From NCBI RefSeq assembly GCF_963082655.1, contig NC_081554.1, positions 191,109,706 to 191,173,705 on the forward strand: a DNA stretch of 64,000 nucleotides. Reading direction: 5' to 3'. A program made the translations under genes and the position numbers. Numbering within the stretch: position 1 is the stretch's first letter; each line of letters opens with the position of its first letter. Source of the stretch: Stomoxys calcitrans. Its lineage: Eukaryota > Arthropoda > Insecta > Diptera > Muscidae. The notes under the pieces are model-generated. The model searched no databases and was not told the DNA's origin. It saw nothing but the letters and a program-made list of their open reading frames with translations. This document shows, piece after piece, positions 43,855-54,694 of the stretch.

Positions 43855-44970
43855 TTTATGACCAGCTTAATGCTTTTAAGGTCGAAATTTATTATGAAAA
43901 CTCAAAAATAGTGAGAAGACAAGTCCAAATGGTGTTTTATGGTGGCACTTGCCACGATGGCTTAATCCTGCAGGGCTCTTAACCCCGGGTGAAAACGATG
44001 CGTCTACCAACGCCCCCATACATAGCCGAAGCTAGCATGAGTACCATTTCGACTTCACGTTTTCTGGACGTGTCCTACCCCTTGGTTAGGAGCAGAGCTT
44101 GGATAGTGCTCTGCTCTCTTTCCGTTCTATGGGTCACGGCACCCAAAGAACGGTGTGGAGTTGCATGTACTCAACCGTACACCGAGCATCAAAATGCCCT
44201 TCCTGCTATTTTAGGTGTTAAACCGCAGCCACCACATTTCCCCCAACTGGGGCCTCACCCGTGGTACCAGATTATGGACTCTGGTTCGACCACATAGTCC
44301 AACTACTACCAGTTGGACTCCAGACAGTTCCGGACTAGTTGACCAGTCCGGAACTGTCTGGATGTCTGGATGCAAGCACCATCCCGTAGCAATACGTCAT
44401 TCAGAAACTGTCAGAAATTAGGTGGCAAAACCCGAAACGACTCATGACAAGTCTGAGCCAAAACAGGGGTGCCACCGAAACATTCACACACACATACGGC
44501 ATACAGTATATTAGTCACGAGGAATAACATCGACACCGTGTTAAAACTTTTAAAACATCAGAAATCCACACACACCCACTCGACCAGCTCCAAGACTTCA
44601 TGGTGTAGCCATCTTCAGCTCACCGACTCAGCTCGATGCAGCCTACTAATTGCTCATCCATACATCGTCATTTCGCTTCACCCGTCCATCACCACATCCA
44701 TCCTCTCACGACCAGCTCCGAGACTTCATGGTCCAACCATCTTCAGCTCACCGGCTCAGCTCGATGCAGCCTACTAAAAGCTCATCCATCCATTGTCCCA
44801 TCGCTTCACCCGTCCTCCCTGACTTCCTTCCTACCATCCCTATCCTACTGCACATCACTACGTTTATCAACCTTAATCCATGTGGTGTCGTACCCAGGAA
44901 ATCAATGGGTAAGGAAATCCTTAAACAACACGATCCCTGGGTAGCTTTGATATTCCATTTCAGACCGTGG
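43855..44970. repeat. GC-rich block with paired hairpins and a 128-bp duplication
   Basis: Composition differs sharply from its surroundings. It includes GGCACTTGCCACGATGGC, TTAACCCCGGGTGAAAACG and GGGTCACGGCACCCAAAG. Two perfect hairpins abut: 9-bp arms with a 6-nt loop (44296-44319) and 17-bp arms with an 8-nt loop (44320-44361). A direct repeat of about 107 bp begins at 44581 and at 44709 (CGACCAGCTCC, CATCTTCAGCTCACCG). It may be LINE 5' or 3' non-coding sequence, since it abuts a LINE fragment. Frames of about 100 codons overlap in all phases and look accidental. Confidence 0.5.
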
Positions 44971-45047
44971 TGAAGAGCTTTTATATACTTTTCATCTAAA
45001 TGGTCCCCCGTGGGGGAGTGAGAAGACAAAAAAACACGTCTTTCTTC

Positions 45048-45076
45048 TACAAGAGAGAGAGAGAGAGAGAGAGAGG
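45048..45076. repeat. (GA)n microsatellite
   Basis: About 13 GA units after CTTCTACAA. A matching (CT)n run lies at 45922-45943. Confidence 0.9.
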
Positions 45077-45139
45077 GAGCACAGTCTACCTATCGAAAGC
45101 GCTCTATCAATCGCACTAGAAATGCTATCTGCTCAAAAA

Positions 45140-45310
45140 ATTTGGGACCAAAACTTTGGAGGTCATCCATACCAAAATAGTGCTAATCAGTCCATTACCT
45201 GAGATAACTCCCATATAAACTGATCTCCCGATACGATTTGGCTGCAATTTTGAACAAAAAGTTCTTCTCTGGCCTCTAACGTATTGCACGAATCGGTTTA
45301 CAACCAGTAT
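45140..45310. mobile_element. DINE-like internal fragment
   Basis: GATAACTCCCATATAAACTG, ATCTCCCGATACGATTTGGC and CACGAATCGGTTTACAACC mark about one internal unit without ends. Confidence 0.5.
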
Positions 45311-45314
45311 CCAC

Positions 45315-46540
45315 TTAAGCGTTCCACTCTATTACACTTGATTATAATGCGTTCACATTGCAAACAAGCGCCACAGTTCCCAAAGCATATCATTCAGAGG
45401 GGAATCTGCCATTGTGAGGGCATTTGTTCATGGTGGATAACGAAGGGGTAAGCGGCTGAAGTTTGTACAATAATTAAACATGTGTGCATGCCAACATGCA
45501 TTCAGTAAATAATCACATCCTTGCTGAAACTCTGCCATTCTGAAAAGTTTGAACTCACTCACATAACTGCAAGCCAACACACATACAACAGCCGCACATA
45601 CATGGGCACACATGCATTTGGCTATATCCATGCATTCCTATATATATACATGCGTAGGACTATATTTAAATAGTGTTGGAAGTATGGGGTGCAAAACAAT
45701 TTCAAACTGGGTTTCTGGGTTGCCAATCGCTTTAATGTGTGTGTAAATATATGGTGCATATGTATGTGTTTGGTAGTAAAATGTCCAATTTGTTATTTCT
45801 CTGCAGCTCACAAATGCTAGCAAACAGAGTAGGTTATAGGGTGCGTGTGTTTGTTAATATTGAACAAATGAAACTTTAAGTTCCTTAGAGTTTTGGCATC
45901 ATAACCCTCTGCCGCTTTGTCGCTCTCTCTCTCTCTCTCTCTCACTCTTATCTCCCTCTTTTTCTCTATCGTTCTTCTGGGTTATAATGGAAGTTTGACA
46001 GGAAGTTTATCGTTGAGTTGCACAAACTGTTGTTACTCTTTGACAGCTGCTGTTAATTTATCGTTGTAACAAAAATGACAGATATTGTTTAATAACAATA
46101 ACAATGAATTCCATAAGTATTTGTGCAAGTCTATGTGCAAGCCTTTGGCTTGCTCACAATAGGAAAATTATATTTGTGCCAGTTTGGTTATTTTTGAGTA
46201 GCACCACAGTTGCCATATTTTTGACAACACTGAATAAAAGCAGTTATAAGGATGATGGACATAATTGAAGCGGAAGAGGCAAGGAAATGAATTGTTACTC
46301 CATTTACGAGTATGTTGCAAATGCCAATTTAAATTCAGGCTTCAAACTGAAGCAAGCAAACAATGCCCTTAATATGTTGCATTAGGGTGCCAAGTTGGCT
46401 AATTAAGAACGATGTCAGATACCAATTTTGTAACAAAACGAAAACTCCTATGAGGATTATTTTTTAGTTGGTTAAAGTGATTAAATGAAAGCCATAGTTT
46501 TGAAATCTAGTTTTGAAATATGAACTAAAGTGCAATACAT
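45315..46540. other. Unique stretch, no gene recognised
   Basis: Contains (CT)n at 45922-45943 and GTGTGTGTAAATATATGG-type sequence. The frames are short and motif-free. Confidence 0.45.
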
Positions 46541-46544
46541 TAAC

Positions 46545-48005
46545 GGCTATATTCACAAAACTTATAGTTATGGGAGTTTTATCTACATCGATTTTGATGA
46601 AATTTTGCACACGTATTGGGATGTCAATTAAACCATCTCATGAAGAATTTTGTAGAGATCATACCAAAATTGTGGCTTCTACAGCCTTTAAAGGCCATAT
46701 CGTAATATATGGGAGCTATATCTAAATCTGGACCAATTTATATGGAACTTTGAACACATATAAGGACGTTGAATGAAACGGCCCATGCCAAATTTTGTAA
46801 AGTTTGGACCAAAATTGTGCCTGCTACGGCCTTAAAAGGCCATATCGGATGAGAGATATATATGAGAGCTACATATAAATCTGGACCGATTCTTATAGAA
46901 TTTTGCATACATATGAGGACGCTGAATAAAACGCTCCACGCCAAATTTTGTAAAGATCGGACCAAAATTGTGCCTGCTACAGCCTTAAAAGACCATATCG
47001 GATGAAAGATATATATGAGAGCTACATATAAATCTGGACCGATTCTTATAGAATTTTGCATACATATGAGGACGCTGAATAAAACGCTCCACGCCAAATT
47101 TTGTAAAGATCGGACCAAAATTGTGCCTGCTACAGCCTTAAAAGACCATATCGGATGAAAGATATATATGAGAGCTACATATAAATCTGGACCGATTCTT
47201 ATAGAACTTTGCATACATATGAGGACGTTGAATAAAACGCTCCACGCCAATTTTTGTAAAGATCGGACCAAAGTTGTGCCTTCTACAGCCTTAATAGGTC
47301 AAATCCGACGAAAGTTATATATGGGAGCAATAGCTAAATCTGGACCGATTCTTATAGAACTTCGCATACATATGAGGACGTTGAATAAAACGCTCCACGC
47401 CAATTTTTGTAAAGATCGAACCAAAATTGTTCCTTCTACAGCCTTAATAGGTCAAATCCGACGAAAGTTATGTATGGGAGCTATATCTAAATCTGAACCG
47501 ATCTAGATGAAATTTTGCACACATATTGGGACGTTACAAGAAGCACTTCGTGCTAAACTTGGTAGAGATCGCACCAAAATTGTGGCACCTACAGCTTTAA
47601 AAGGGCATATAGGATGAAAGATATATATGGGAGCTATATCTAAATCTGAACCGATTTCAATAAAATTTTGCCAGCATTTTAGGTCGTTAAAAAAAAACTC
47701 TTCGTGCCAAATTTTGTAAAGATCGGACCATAATTGTGGCTTCTACAGCTTTAAAAGGGCACATCGGACGAAAGATATATATGGGAGGTATATCTTAATT
47801 TGGACCAATTTTTTTCAAAATCAATAGCATTCGTCCTTGGACCAAAAAATACACTTATGCAACAGTTTGTGAAAATCGGACAACAAATCCGACCTGTACC
47901 TTGATTACAAAAATACATGGACGGACAGACAGACGGACATAGCTAAATCGAATTAAGAAGTGGTTCTAAGCCGATCCGTATACTTATCGATCTAGTCTAG
48001 CTCTT
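46545..48005 (-). mobile_element. DINE subtype-2 element, 153-bp array
   Basis: The CCAA-TTTTGTAAAGATCGG landmark recurs at 46941, 47094, 47247 and 47400, exactly 153 bp apart, with more diverged units on both sides. The middle units are close to identical, so expansion was recent. The right end has ACGGACAGACAGACGGACAT, AGCTAAATCGAATTAAGAAG and CCGATCCGTATACTTATCG, the reversed 5' landmarks. The 177-codon minus frame and 112-codon plus frame are products of the 51-codon periodicity. Confidence 0.85.
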
Positions 48006-48104
48006 CTCCCTCTTAGAGTTGCAAATAAATGCACAAATGTAGGATATTAAAATGTTGCTCATCCAAAATTCTATATGTAATTGTGCTGCTGATGCCATAT
48101 TCCT

Positions 48105-49512
48105 TTTTTATACCCACCATCGTAGGACAGGGGGTATATTCATTTAGTCATTCCGTTTGTAACATATCGAAATATCAATTTCCGACCCTACAAAGATATA
48201 TATTTCTGATCGTTGTAAAATTCTCAGACGATTTACCGATTTCCGTGTGTCTGTCCGTCTGTCTGTTGAAATCACTCTAGAGCCTTCAAAAATTGAGATA
48301 ATGAGCTGAAATTTGGCACAGAAACGTCTTTTTGATACATGCTGGTTAAGTTCTCGAACGGGCCAAATCGGACCATATTTGGATATAGCAGCTTTATAGA
48401 CCGATTTTCTGATAAAGGGTCTAATGGCCATAAAAACTTTATTTTTCATTTGATTTTGCCGAAATTTGAAACAGAGGCCTCCCGATATGTGATCCAAATA
48501 TGGTTCAGATTGGACTATATTTAGATATAGCTGCCATATAGACCGATCTGCCGATAAAGGGTCTGAAGCCCATAAAAGCTTTATTTATTGCCCAATTTCG
48601 ATGAAAATTTACACAGTAGGTTATTTTAAGCCTCCCGACATTCGACGTAAATATTGTTTAAATAGGACTATATTTAGATATAGCTGCCATATTGACCGAT
48701 CTCTCGATAAAGGGTCTGAAGCCCATAAAAGCTTAATTTTTTTACCGATTACGCTGAAATTTAAAACAAATATGGCTCAGATTGGACTATATTTAGATAT
48801 AGCTGCCATATATACCGATCTGCCGATAAAGGGTCTGAAGCCCATGAAAACTTTATTTATTGGCCAAATTCGCTGAAATTTGAAACTGTGGGTTATTTAA
48901 AGCCTCCCGACATCTGACCTAAGTATGGTTCAGATCTGACTATATTTAGATAAAGCTGCCATATAGACCGATCTCCAGATAAAGGGTCTGAAGCCCATAA
49001 AAGCTTTATTCTTTAACCGATTTCGCTCAAATTTAAAGCAATGAGAAGTTCCGGGCCTCCCGACATCTGACCCAAATATGGTTCAGATCTGACTATATTT
49101 AGATATAGCTGCCATATAGACCGATTTGCCGATAAAGGGTCTTAAGCCGATAAAAACATGATCTTTTTTTCAATTTCACTGAAATTTGAAACAGTGAGTA
49201 GTTTTAAGCCACCCGCCATACGACCCAAATATGGTAAAAATAGGTCTTATTTAGATATAGCTGTCATATAGACCGATATGCCGATTAAGGGTCAGAAGCT
49301 CATAAAAGCTTTATTTATTACCCAATTTTGTTGAAATTTGAAATACAAAATTCAACAGCGACTTATATTTATAAGACCACTCACCGTCCGTGCCGAATTT
49401 GGGTGCATAAGTTATCCAATTTTTATCGGATTGTGACGAAAGGGGGTTTTCACCGAGGTGGTGGGTATCCAAAGTTCGGCCCAGCCGAACTTAATGCCTT
49501 TTTACTTGTTTA
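48105..49512 (+). mobile_element. DINE-1-like element, near complete
   Basis: 5' end TTATACCCACCATCGTAGG, TAGTCATTCCGTTTGTAAC, TTCCGACCCTACAAAG and GTCTGTCCGTCTGTCTGTTG. The GATAAAGGGTCTGAAGCCC landmark then occurs at 48411, 48553, 48706, 48825, 48978, 49131 and 49283. Spacings are 142, 153, 119, 153, 153 and 152 bp. The 3' end is GAGGTGGTGGGTATCC, TTCGGCCCAGCCGAACTTAA and CCTTTTTACTTGTTT. Confidence 0.88.
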
Positions 49513-49519
49513 AAGTCAT

Positions 49520-50285
49520 ACTTAACATTCTCCAATTGTTCCACATAAATCATTTAAAGCGAAAGAAGTGTAAGCAAATTCCCAATAAGGATATTTCAAT
49601 GCATATCAACACACATATGTTCAAACGTTTATCCTTTTGTATCCGTTCAAAGTTCATATGAAGTGTGTGTGAACTTACCATTGGCAAATGCAGCATGTCC
49701 ACTCCAATATAGCCCCAAAATTCAAATATAAATAGACCGCCTAAGCACAGTTCCTTTGAACTTTTGGCATTTATGGTTTTTTGACTTTTTTGCAATTCGG
49801 GTGGAAGAAGAATACCATTTGCCTTTATTTCGTTGGCGAAAAAGCCCAAGCTTAGAAAATGAACGTGGGTTAATAATTTTTGGTTTATGGCTATGTAATA
49901 TCCGTTGCTTTTGGGTTTTCCAGAGAAACCGAGAATTGTGCCAAAAGCTATAATACCGCACAAAAAAAATGGAATGTATTGAAGTAGAATGTTATATTTA
50001 AAGTAACGCATTAAGGTTCACATATTTCAAATTTACAAGTGACTTATAAAAAGGAGGCGATGATTTTTAAATCCCCTTTGGCCTAAATTTAAGTTGACTT
50101 TTGAACAATATTTAAGATGGCAGGATTATAAATATGGGTTATTCCACGATGAAGGGAATAGTTTATCAAAGCTTGGAATAAGGCGATAAGAGTGCCTTTG
50201 AAACCACAGTAGCTACTCTAAAAAAAGTCTAAAATTTCAATCAAAATTGTATTTCTGCCCCACCATCGGAAAAAAGAAAAATAAA
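49520..50285. other. Unique stretch with a 153-codon minus frame
   Basis: The minus frame at 49550-50011 starts with ATG and is rich in Ile, Leu, Phe and Lys. It contains hydrophobic stretches such as IPFFLCGIIAFGTILGF. No domain is recognised, and overlapping frames of 79 and 65 codons exist. At this base composition about one such frame per few windows is expected by chance, so I do not call a gene. Confidence 0.3.
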
Positions 50286-51260
50286 CAATTAAAAGCGTGC
50301 TAAGTTCGACTGGACTAAATCTTATATACCCTCCACTATGGATCGCATTTGTAAAGTTCTTTACCCGATATCTCTTTATAGGCAAACAATGGATAAAGGA
50401 TAAGAATTTCTGTGCTATTGGAGCTATACTAATTTATGAACCGATAGGGGCCATACTTGGTTTGGCTGTTGGAGACCATTGTGCAAAATTTCATCCAAAT
50501 CGAATAACAATTGAGCCCTGTAGAAGCTCCAGCAGTATATTCAGGAGATCGGTTTGCATGGGAGCTATATCAGGTTATGAACCGATTTAGACGATAATTG
50601 ACACAGCTGTTGGAAGTTATGGCGAAATATTTCATGCAAGTTTTCAGCCAAATCGGATAGTAATTGCGTCCTCCAGCGGCTTAAGAAGTCAAGATCCGAG
50701 ATCGGTTTATATCGCAGTTGTATCAAAACATGAACCGGTATGGCCCATTTACAATCCCAACAGACCTACACTGATAGGAATCATTCTTGCAAATTTTCAA
50801 CCAAATCGGATAATAATTGCGATTTCTAGTGGCTCATGAAGTCCCGATCCGAGATCGGTATATAAGGCAACTATTGTATATCAAGCTTTGGACCGATTGA
50901 GGCCATTCTTGGTTTGGCTGTTGGAGACCATTGTGCAAAATTTCATCCAAATCGAATAATAATTGAGCCGTGTAGAAGCTCCAGGAGTATATTCAGGAGA
51001 TCGGTTTATATTTGATCTATATCAGGTTATGAACAGATAATAATTGCTCCCTCTAGCGGATTAAGAAGTCAAGATCCGAGATCGGTTTTTATCGCAGTTG
51101 TATCAAAATATGGACCGGTACGGCCCATTTACAATCCCAACAGACCTGCACTGGTAGGAAGTATTCGTGCAATATTCCAAGCGCCTAGCTTCCTTCCTTC
51201 CTTCGAAAGTTAGCATGCCTTCAACAGACGGACGGACGGACAGGGCTTAATCGACAACGA
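50286..51260 (-). mobile_element. DINE-like element, reversed, near complete
   Basis: Begins AATTAAAAGCGTGCTAAG, TTCGACTGGACTAAATC (degraded hairpin), TATATACCCTCCACTATGG. Units carry GATCGGTTTATATCGCAG, CTTGGTTTGGCTGTTGGAG and ATTTCATCCAAATCGAAT. The last two blocks (50475-50560, 50920-51010) are near-identical repeats. It ends in ACAGACGGACGGACGGACAG. Confidence 0.8.
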
Positions 51261-51369
51261 ATGCCAAATAAATTAAAATTTTAAGAAAATATTTGTAAAA
51301 TAATTTGATGAATTCAGAAAATTTTAGTTTCGAGAAAATTTGTATAAAAAATGTGATTCATATAGAAGG

Positions 51370-53040
51370 AATGGCTAGCTTTAGCAACCCTTCCCTAGGG
51401 AAAGGGCAGTTTTAGTACACTCTCTGGAAGTAAAGGGTAGTTTAGGTACCTTTTCCTTAAGGGAAGGTTAGTTTTGGTAGTATTCCTACCCTCTCCCTTG
51501 GCATAGGTTAATATAAGTACCCTTACTCTAAGGAAAAGGTAGTATTAGTACCCTTTTCCGAGAGAAAGGGAAGCTTTAGTATACCTTTCTTAAAGAAAGT
51601 TAAGTTTTAGTACCGTTCCTCTAAGAAAATGGTAGTATTAGTACCCCTATCCTCAGGAAAGGGAAGTATTAGTAACCTTTCTCTCAGCAATGTGTAGTAT
51701 TAGTACCCTTTCCCTAAGGAAGGGGTAGCTTTAGTACACTTTCCACAAGGAAAGGGTATTTTTAGTACATATTCCATAAGGAAATAGTAGCTTTAGTGCC
51801 CTTTCCAAAAGAAAAGAGTATTTTTCTATGAGAAAAGGCTAGTTTTAGTACCCTTTCCATATGGCGAGGGTAGTTTTAGAACCATTTCCTTAAGGAAAGT
51901 GTAGCTTTAGTACCCTTTCCATATGGAAAGGTAGCTTTAGTACCCTTTCCGCAAGGAAAGGTTAGTTTTAGTATGTTTTTTCTTAGGAAATGTTAGTTCA
52001 AGTAGCCTTCTTTAGGAGAGTTTAGTTTTGGTATCCTTTCCCTAGAAAAAGGGTAATTTTAGTACCCCTCCCCTTTGAAAGTATAGTTTTAGTACCCTTT
52101 TTCTACGTAAAGGGTAGTTTTAGTACCCTTTATCTAATCAAACGGTAGTTTTAGTACCTTTTCCCTAAGGAAAGGGTAGTTTTAGTATCCCTTCCCTTAG
52201 TAAAGGATAGTTTTAGTACTCTTTCCCTAAGGAAAGAATAGTTTTAGTACCTATTTCCTAAGGAAAGATTTGTATTATTACCTTTGCCCTAAAGCAATGG
52301 TAGTTTAAGTACCCTTTCCCTAAGGTAAGTGTAGTTTAAGTACCTTTCCTTTAGTAAAGGGTAGTTTTAGTACCCTTTCCCTAAGGAAAGGGTAGTTTAA
52401 GTACCTTTCCCTTAATAAAGGGTAGTTTAAGTAACTTTACTTTACGTAAAGTTTAGTTTTTGTACATTTTCCCTAAGGAAAGGGTAGTTTTAATACCCCT
52501 TCTTAAGGAACGGGTAGTTTTTGTAAATTTTCCATTTGGAAAGGGTAGTTTTTGTACATTTTCCCTTTGGAAAGGTTAGTTTTAGTAAATTTTTTCTAAG
52601 GAAATAATATTTTTGGTACTATTTTCCTAAGGAAAAGGTAGTTTTAGTACCCTTCCCCTATGGAAAGAGTAGTTTTAGTACCCTTTCCCTAAGTAAAGGG
52701 TAGCTTTTGTCCCATTTCTCTAAGGAAAGTCGAGTTTTATTATCATTTCTCTGAGGAAAGGGTAGTTTTAGTACTTTTTTCCTAAGGAAAGGGTAGTTTT
52801 AGTATTCTTTCCCTAAGGAAAGAATAGTTTTAGTACCTTCCCTGCGGAAATCTTAGTTTTAGTGCCTATTTCCTAAGGAAAAGCTAGTACCTTTAGTATC
52901 TTTGCCCTAAGGCAATGGTAGTTTTAGTACCCATTCTCTGAGGAAAGGATAATTTTAGTACCCTATCCCTAAGGAAGGGGAAAAGGGTAGTTTTAACAGC
53001 TTTTTCTTACTTAAAGAGTAGTTGTTGTCACCTTTCCCAT
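51370..53040. repeat. 31-bp palindromic minisatellite, about 1.67 kb
   Basis: Roughly 54 copies of a 31-bp unit made of TAGTTTTAGTA and CCCTTTCCCTAAGGAAAGGG. The second part is a perfect inverted repeat with 8-bp arms (CCCTTTCC/GGAAAGGG) around CTAA. Units are degenerate at the left end (51370-52000) and more uniform at 52040-52480. Changes in one arm are often matched in the other (for example TTTACTTTACGTAAAG, CCATATGG cores). It is non-coding. Confidence 0.95.
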
Positions 53041-53149
53041 CGAATATTGCATTTTTTTTCAAGTCCTTTTTCTATACTTATGACTAGCTGAACCGGGCCC
53101 GCTCCACTGCGCCTTCTTTAAATCTCTTATATCTTTAGGATATCAAATT

Positions 53150-53372
53150 AGCGCCATTGTAGCCTATGACGCTGAACGCGTTCGAATCCTGGCGAGAACA
53201 TAGAATAAAGCGGGGACTTTTGCGAGGTACAATGCCATGCATGGTAATTTAAAAAAAGGTGTTGCACTGCGGGACGCCGATCAGACTCGGCTATAAAAAA
53301 ATGGTGCCTTATCATTGAGTATAAACTTGAATCGGAAAGCATTCATTGATGTGTGAGAATTTGCCCTTCTCG
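53150..53372 (+). mobile_element. tRNA-derived SINE, copy 9 (head shortened)
   Basis: AGCCTATGACGCTGAACGC then GTTCGAATCCTGGCG (box B intact). Box A has gone through a deletion that joins CATTGTAG to CCTATGACG. The body is diverged but collinear to GAATTTGCCCTTC. Confidence 0.7.
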
Positions 53373-53394
53373 GTTTCTGGTGGTAATGTTCTTC

Positions 53395-53860
53395 CTTAGG
53401 GTAATATTCTCTTTAGGGGAGGGATGGCACCTCAGACATTTCGTCTCAAATATGGATATCAAATTCGTGCTGCACTTCCAAATCCCTTTCATTTAAGCCC
53501 CATTTTGTCATAGCCGGTAAATATGAACCGTTTGGAGCGTATTTTGGGGCTAGGGCGGCCACAGGCACTTTTTACTGAAAAAAAAATATCAAATTCGTTC
53601 TTTATTCCTAACGGAAATGAAGTTCAGTTCAGGGGGTGCTTTAGGGTGTACCCCCAAACACTTGGCTACAAAATTGGGTATTAAATTTTCTACCCTCAAA
53701 TACCTTTCATTTGAGTCCCATATTGTCATAATGGGTCACATAACACATTTAACTATTTTTAGGAAGAAAAGCGCCATCTAGACTTGAACCCAAATTTTAA
53801 TGTCATATTCGAAATCTACTCCTCAATACCTTTCATTTCCCATATAACCATGGTAAGCTA
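53395..53860 (-). repeat. Interspersed repeat family B, reversed
   Basis: TACCTTTCATTTGAGTCCCA, TATTGTCATAATGGGTCAC, AACACTTGGCTACAAAATTG and CTACCCTCAAATACC are the reverse complements of the family B landmarks, in about three units. Confidence 0.6.
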
Positions 53861-53864
53861 GTAT

Positions 53865-54170
53865 ATGGTTATAATGCTTATAATGGTCCAAATCGGTCTA
53901 TTACCTTACATAGCACCCATATAAACTGATCTCACTATAAGACTTCTTGAGCCTCTAAAAGGCATTATTTGTAACCGATCTGGCTGAAATTGTACGTCGA
54001 CTTCGGTTATGACTTGTAATATACGTACCAATTATGGTCCAAATCGGTTCATAACCCGATATAGCTCCCATGTTAACTGATCTCCCGATTTGACTTATTG
54101 AGCACTGTATAAAAGTCTAACGCAGCGCAATTCTTACTGCTCTCATCTACTATCAAAAATTGTGATAATT
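53865..54170 (+). mobile_element. DINE-like internal fragment
   Basis: Two units: CCAAATCGGTCTATTACC, AGACTTCTTGAGCCTC, then TGGTCCAAATCGGTTCATAA and CGATTTGACTTATTGAGC. Ends are absent. Confidence 0.6.
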
Positions 54171-54214
54171 TTAATGTTTTTTCTTATTAAGAAGCTTTTA
54201 GGTTTTTAATAAGA

Positions 54215-54440
54215 AAGTTTTCCTCTCCTAATACTGGCAACATTTGTGAGGCACTATGCCTTGAAAAACTTCTTTCCAAAGAGGTGTCGCACTGTGGCAT
54301 GCCGTGCGGACTCGGCTATAAAAAGGAAGCCCCTTATCATTGAGCTTAAATTTGAATCGGACTGCACTCATTGATATGTGAGAAGTTTGCCCCTGTTCCT
54401 TGGTGGAATATTCATGGGCAAAATTTGCAATTTGCAACAA
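54215..54440 (+). mobile_element. tRNA-derived SINE, copy 10 (5'-truncated, well preserved body)
   Basis: Starts at TTTTCCTCTCCTAATACTGG and is otherwise collinear: ACATTTGTGAGGCACTATG, AAGAGGTGTCGCACTGTGG, ACTCGGCTATAAAAAGGAAG, TGAATCGGACTGCACTCATT, GGGCAAAATTTGCAATTTGC. The tRNA-related head is missing. Confidence 0.8.
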
Positions 54441-54597
54441 GAAAGTTTAAATTTTACTTTTCATAAGCAAATCATAAAAACTAAATTTTATTTTGCGAAA
54501 ATAGTTCTTAGTTCTATTTGTCGTTTTTGCTTAAGTAAGCGTTCTAGGCCTCTATGGCAATTTCATTTAAAATCTTATTTTGCAACTGTTATTCTTT

Positions 54598-54690
54598 TAT
54601 AGTTGTTGTTGTTGTAGCAGTTTTGTACACTGAGGCGGCAGCCCCTAACGATGAACGAATACATCGGGTCGAGCCAGGATTGATTATCCA
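54598..54690 (-). mobile_element. LINE 3' tail with (CAA)n
   Basis: The plus strand reads TAGTTGTTGTTGTTGTAGC, AGTTTTGTACACTGAGGCGG and CAGCCCCTAACGATGAACG. This is the reverse of a common fly LINE terminus that ends in a CAACAACAAC tail. Only about 90 bp remain. Confidence 0.5.
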
Positions 54691-54694
54691 TTTG

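Noticed and set aside
49550..50011. 153-codon minus frame in unique sequence
   Set aside because: No domain, no splice or promoter support, and a frame of this length is not surprising by chance in 128 kb of AT-rich strand.
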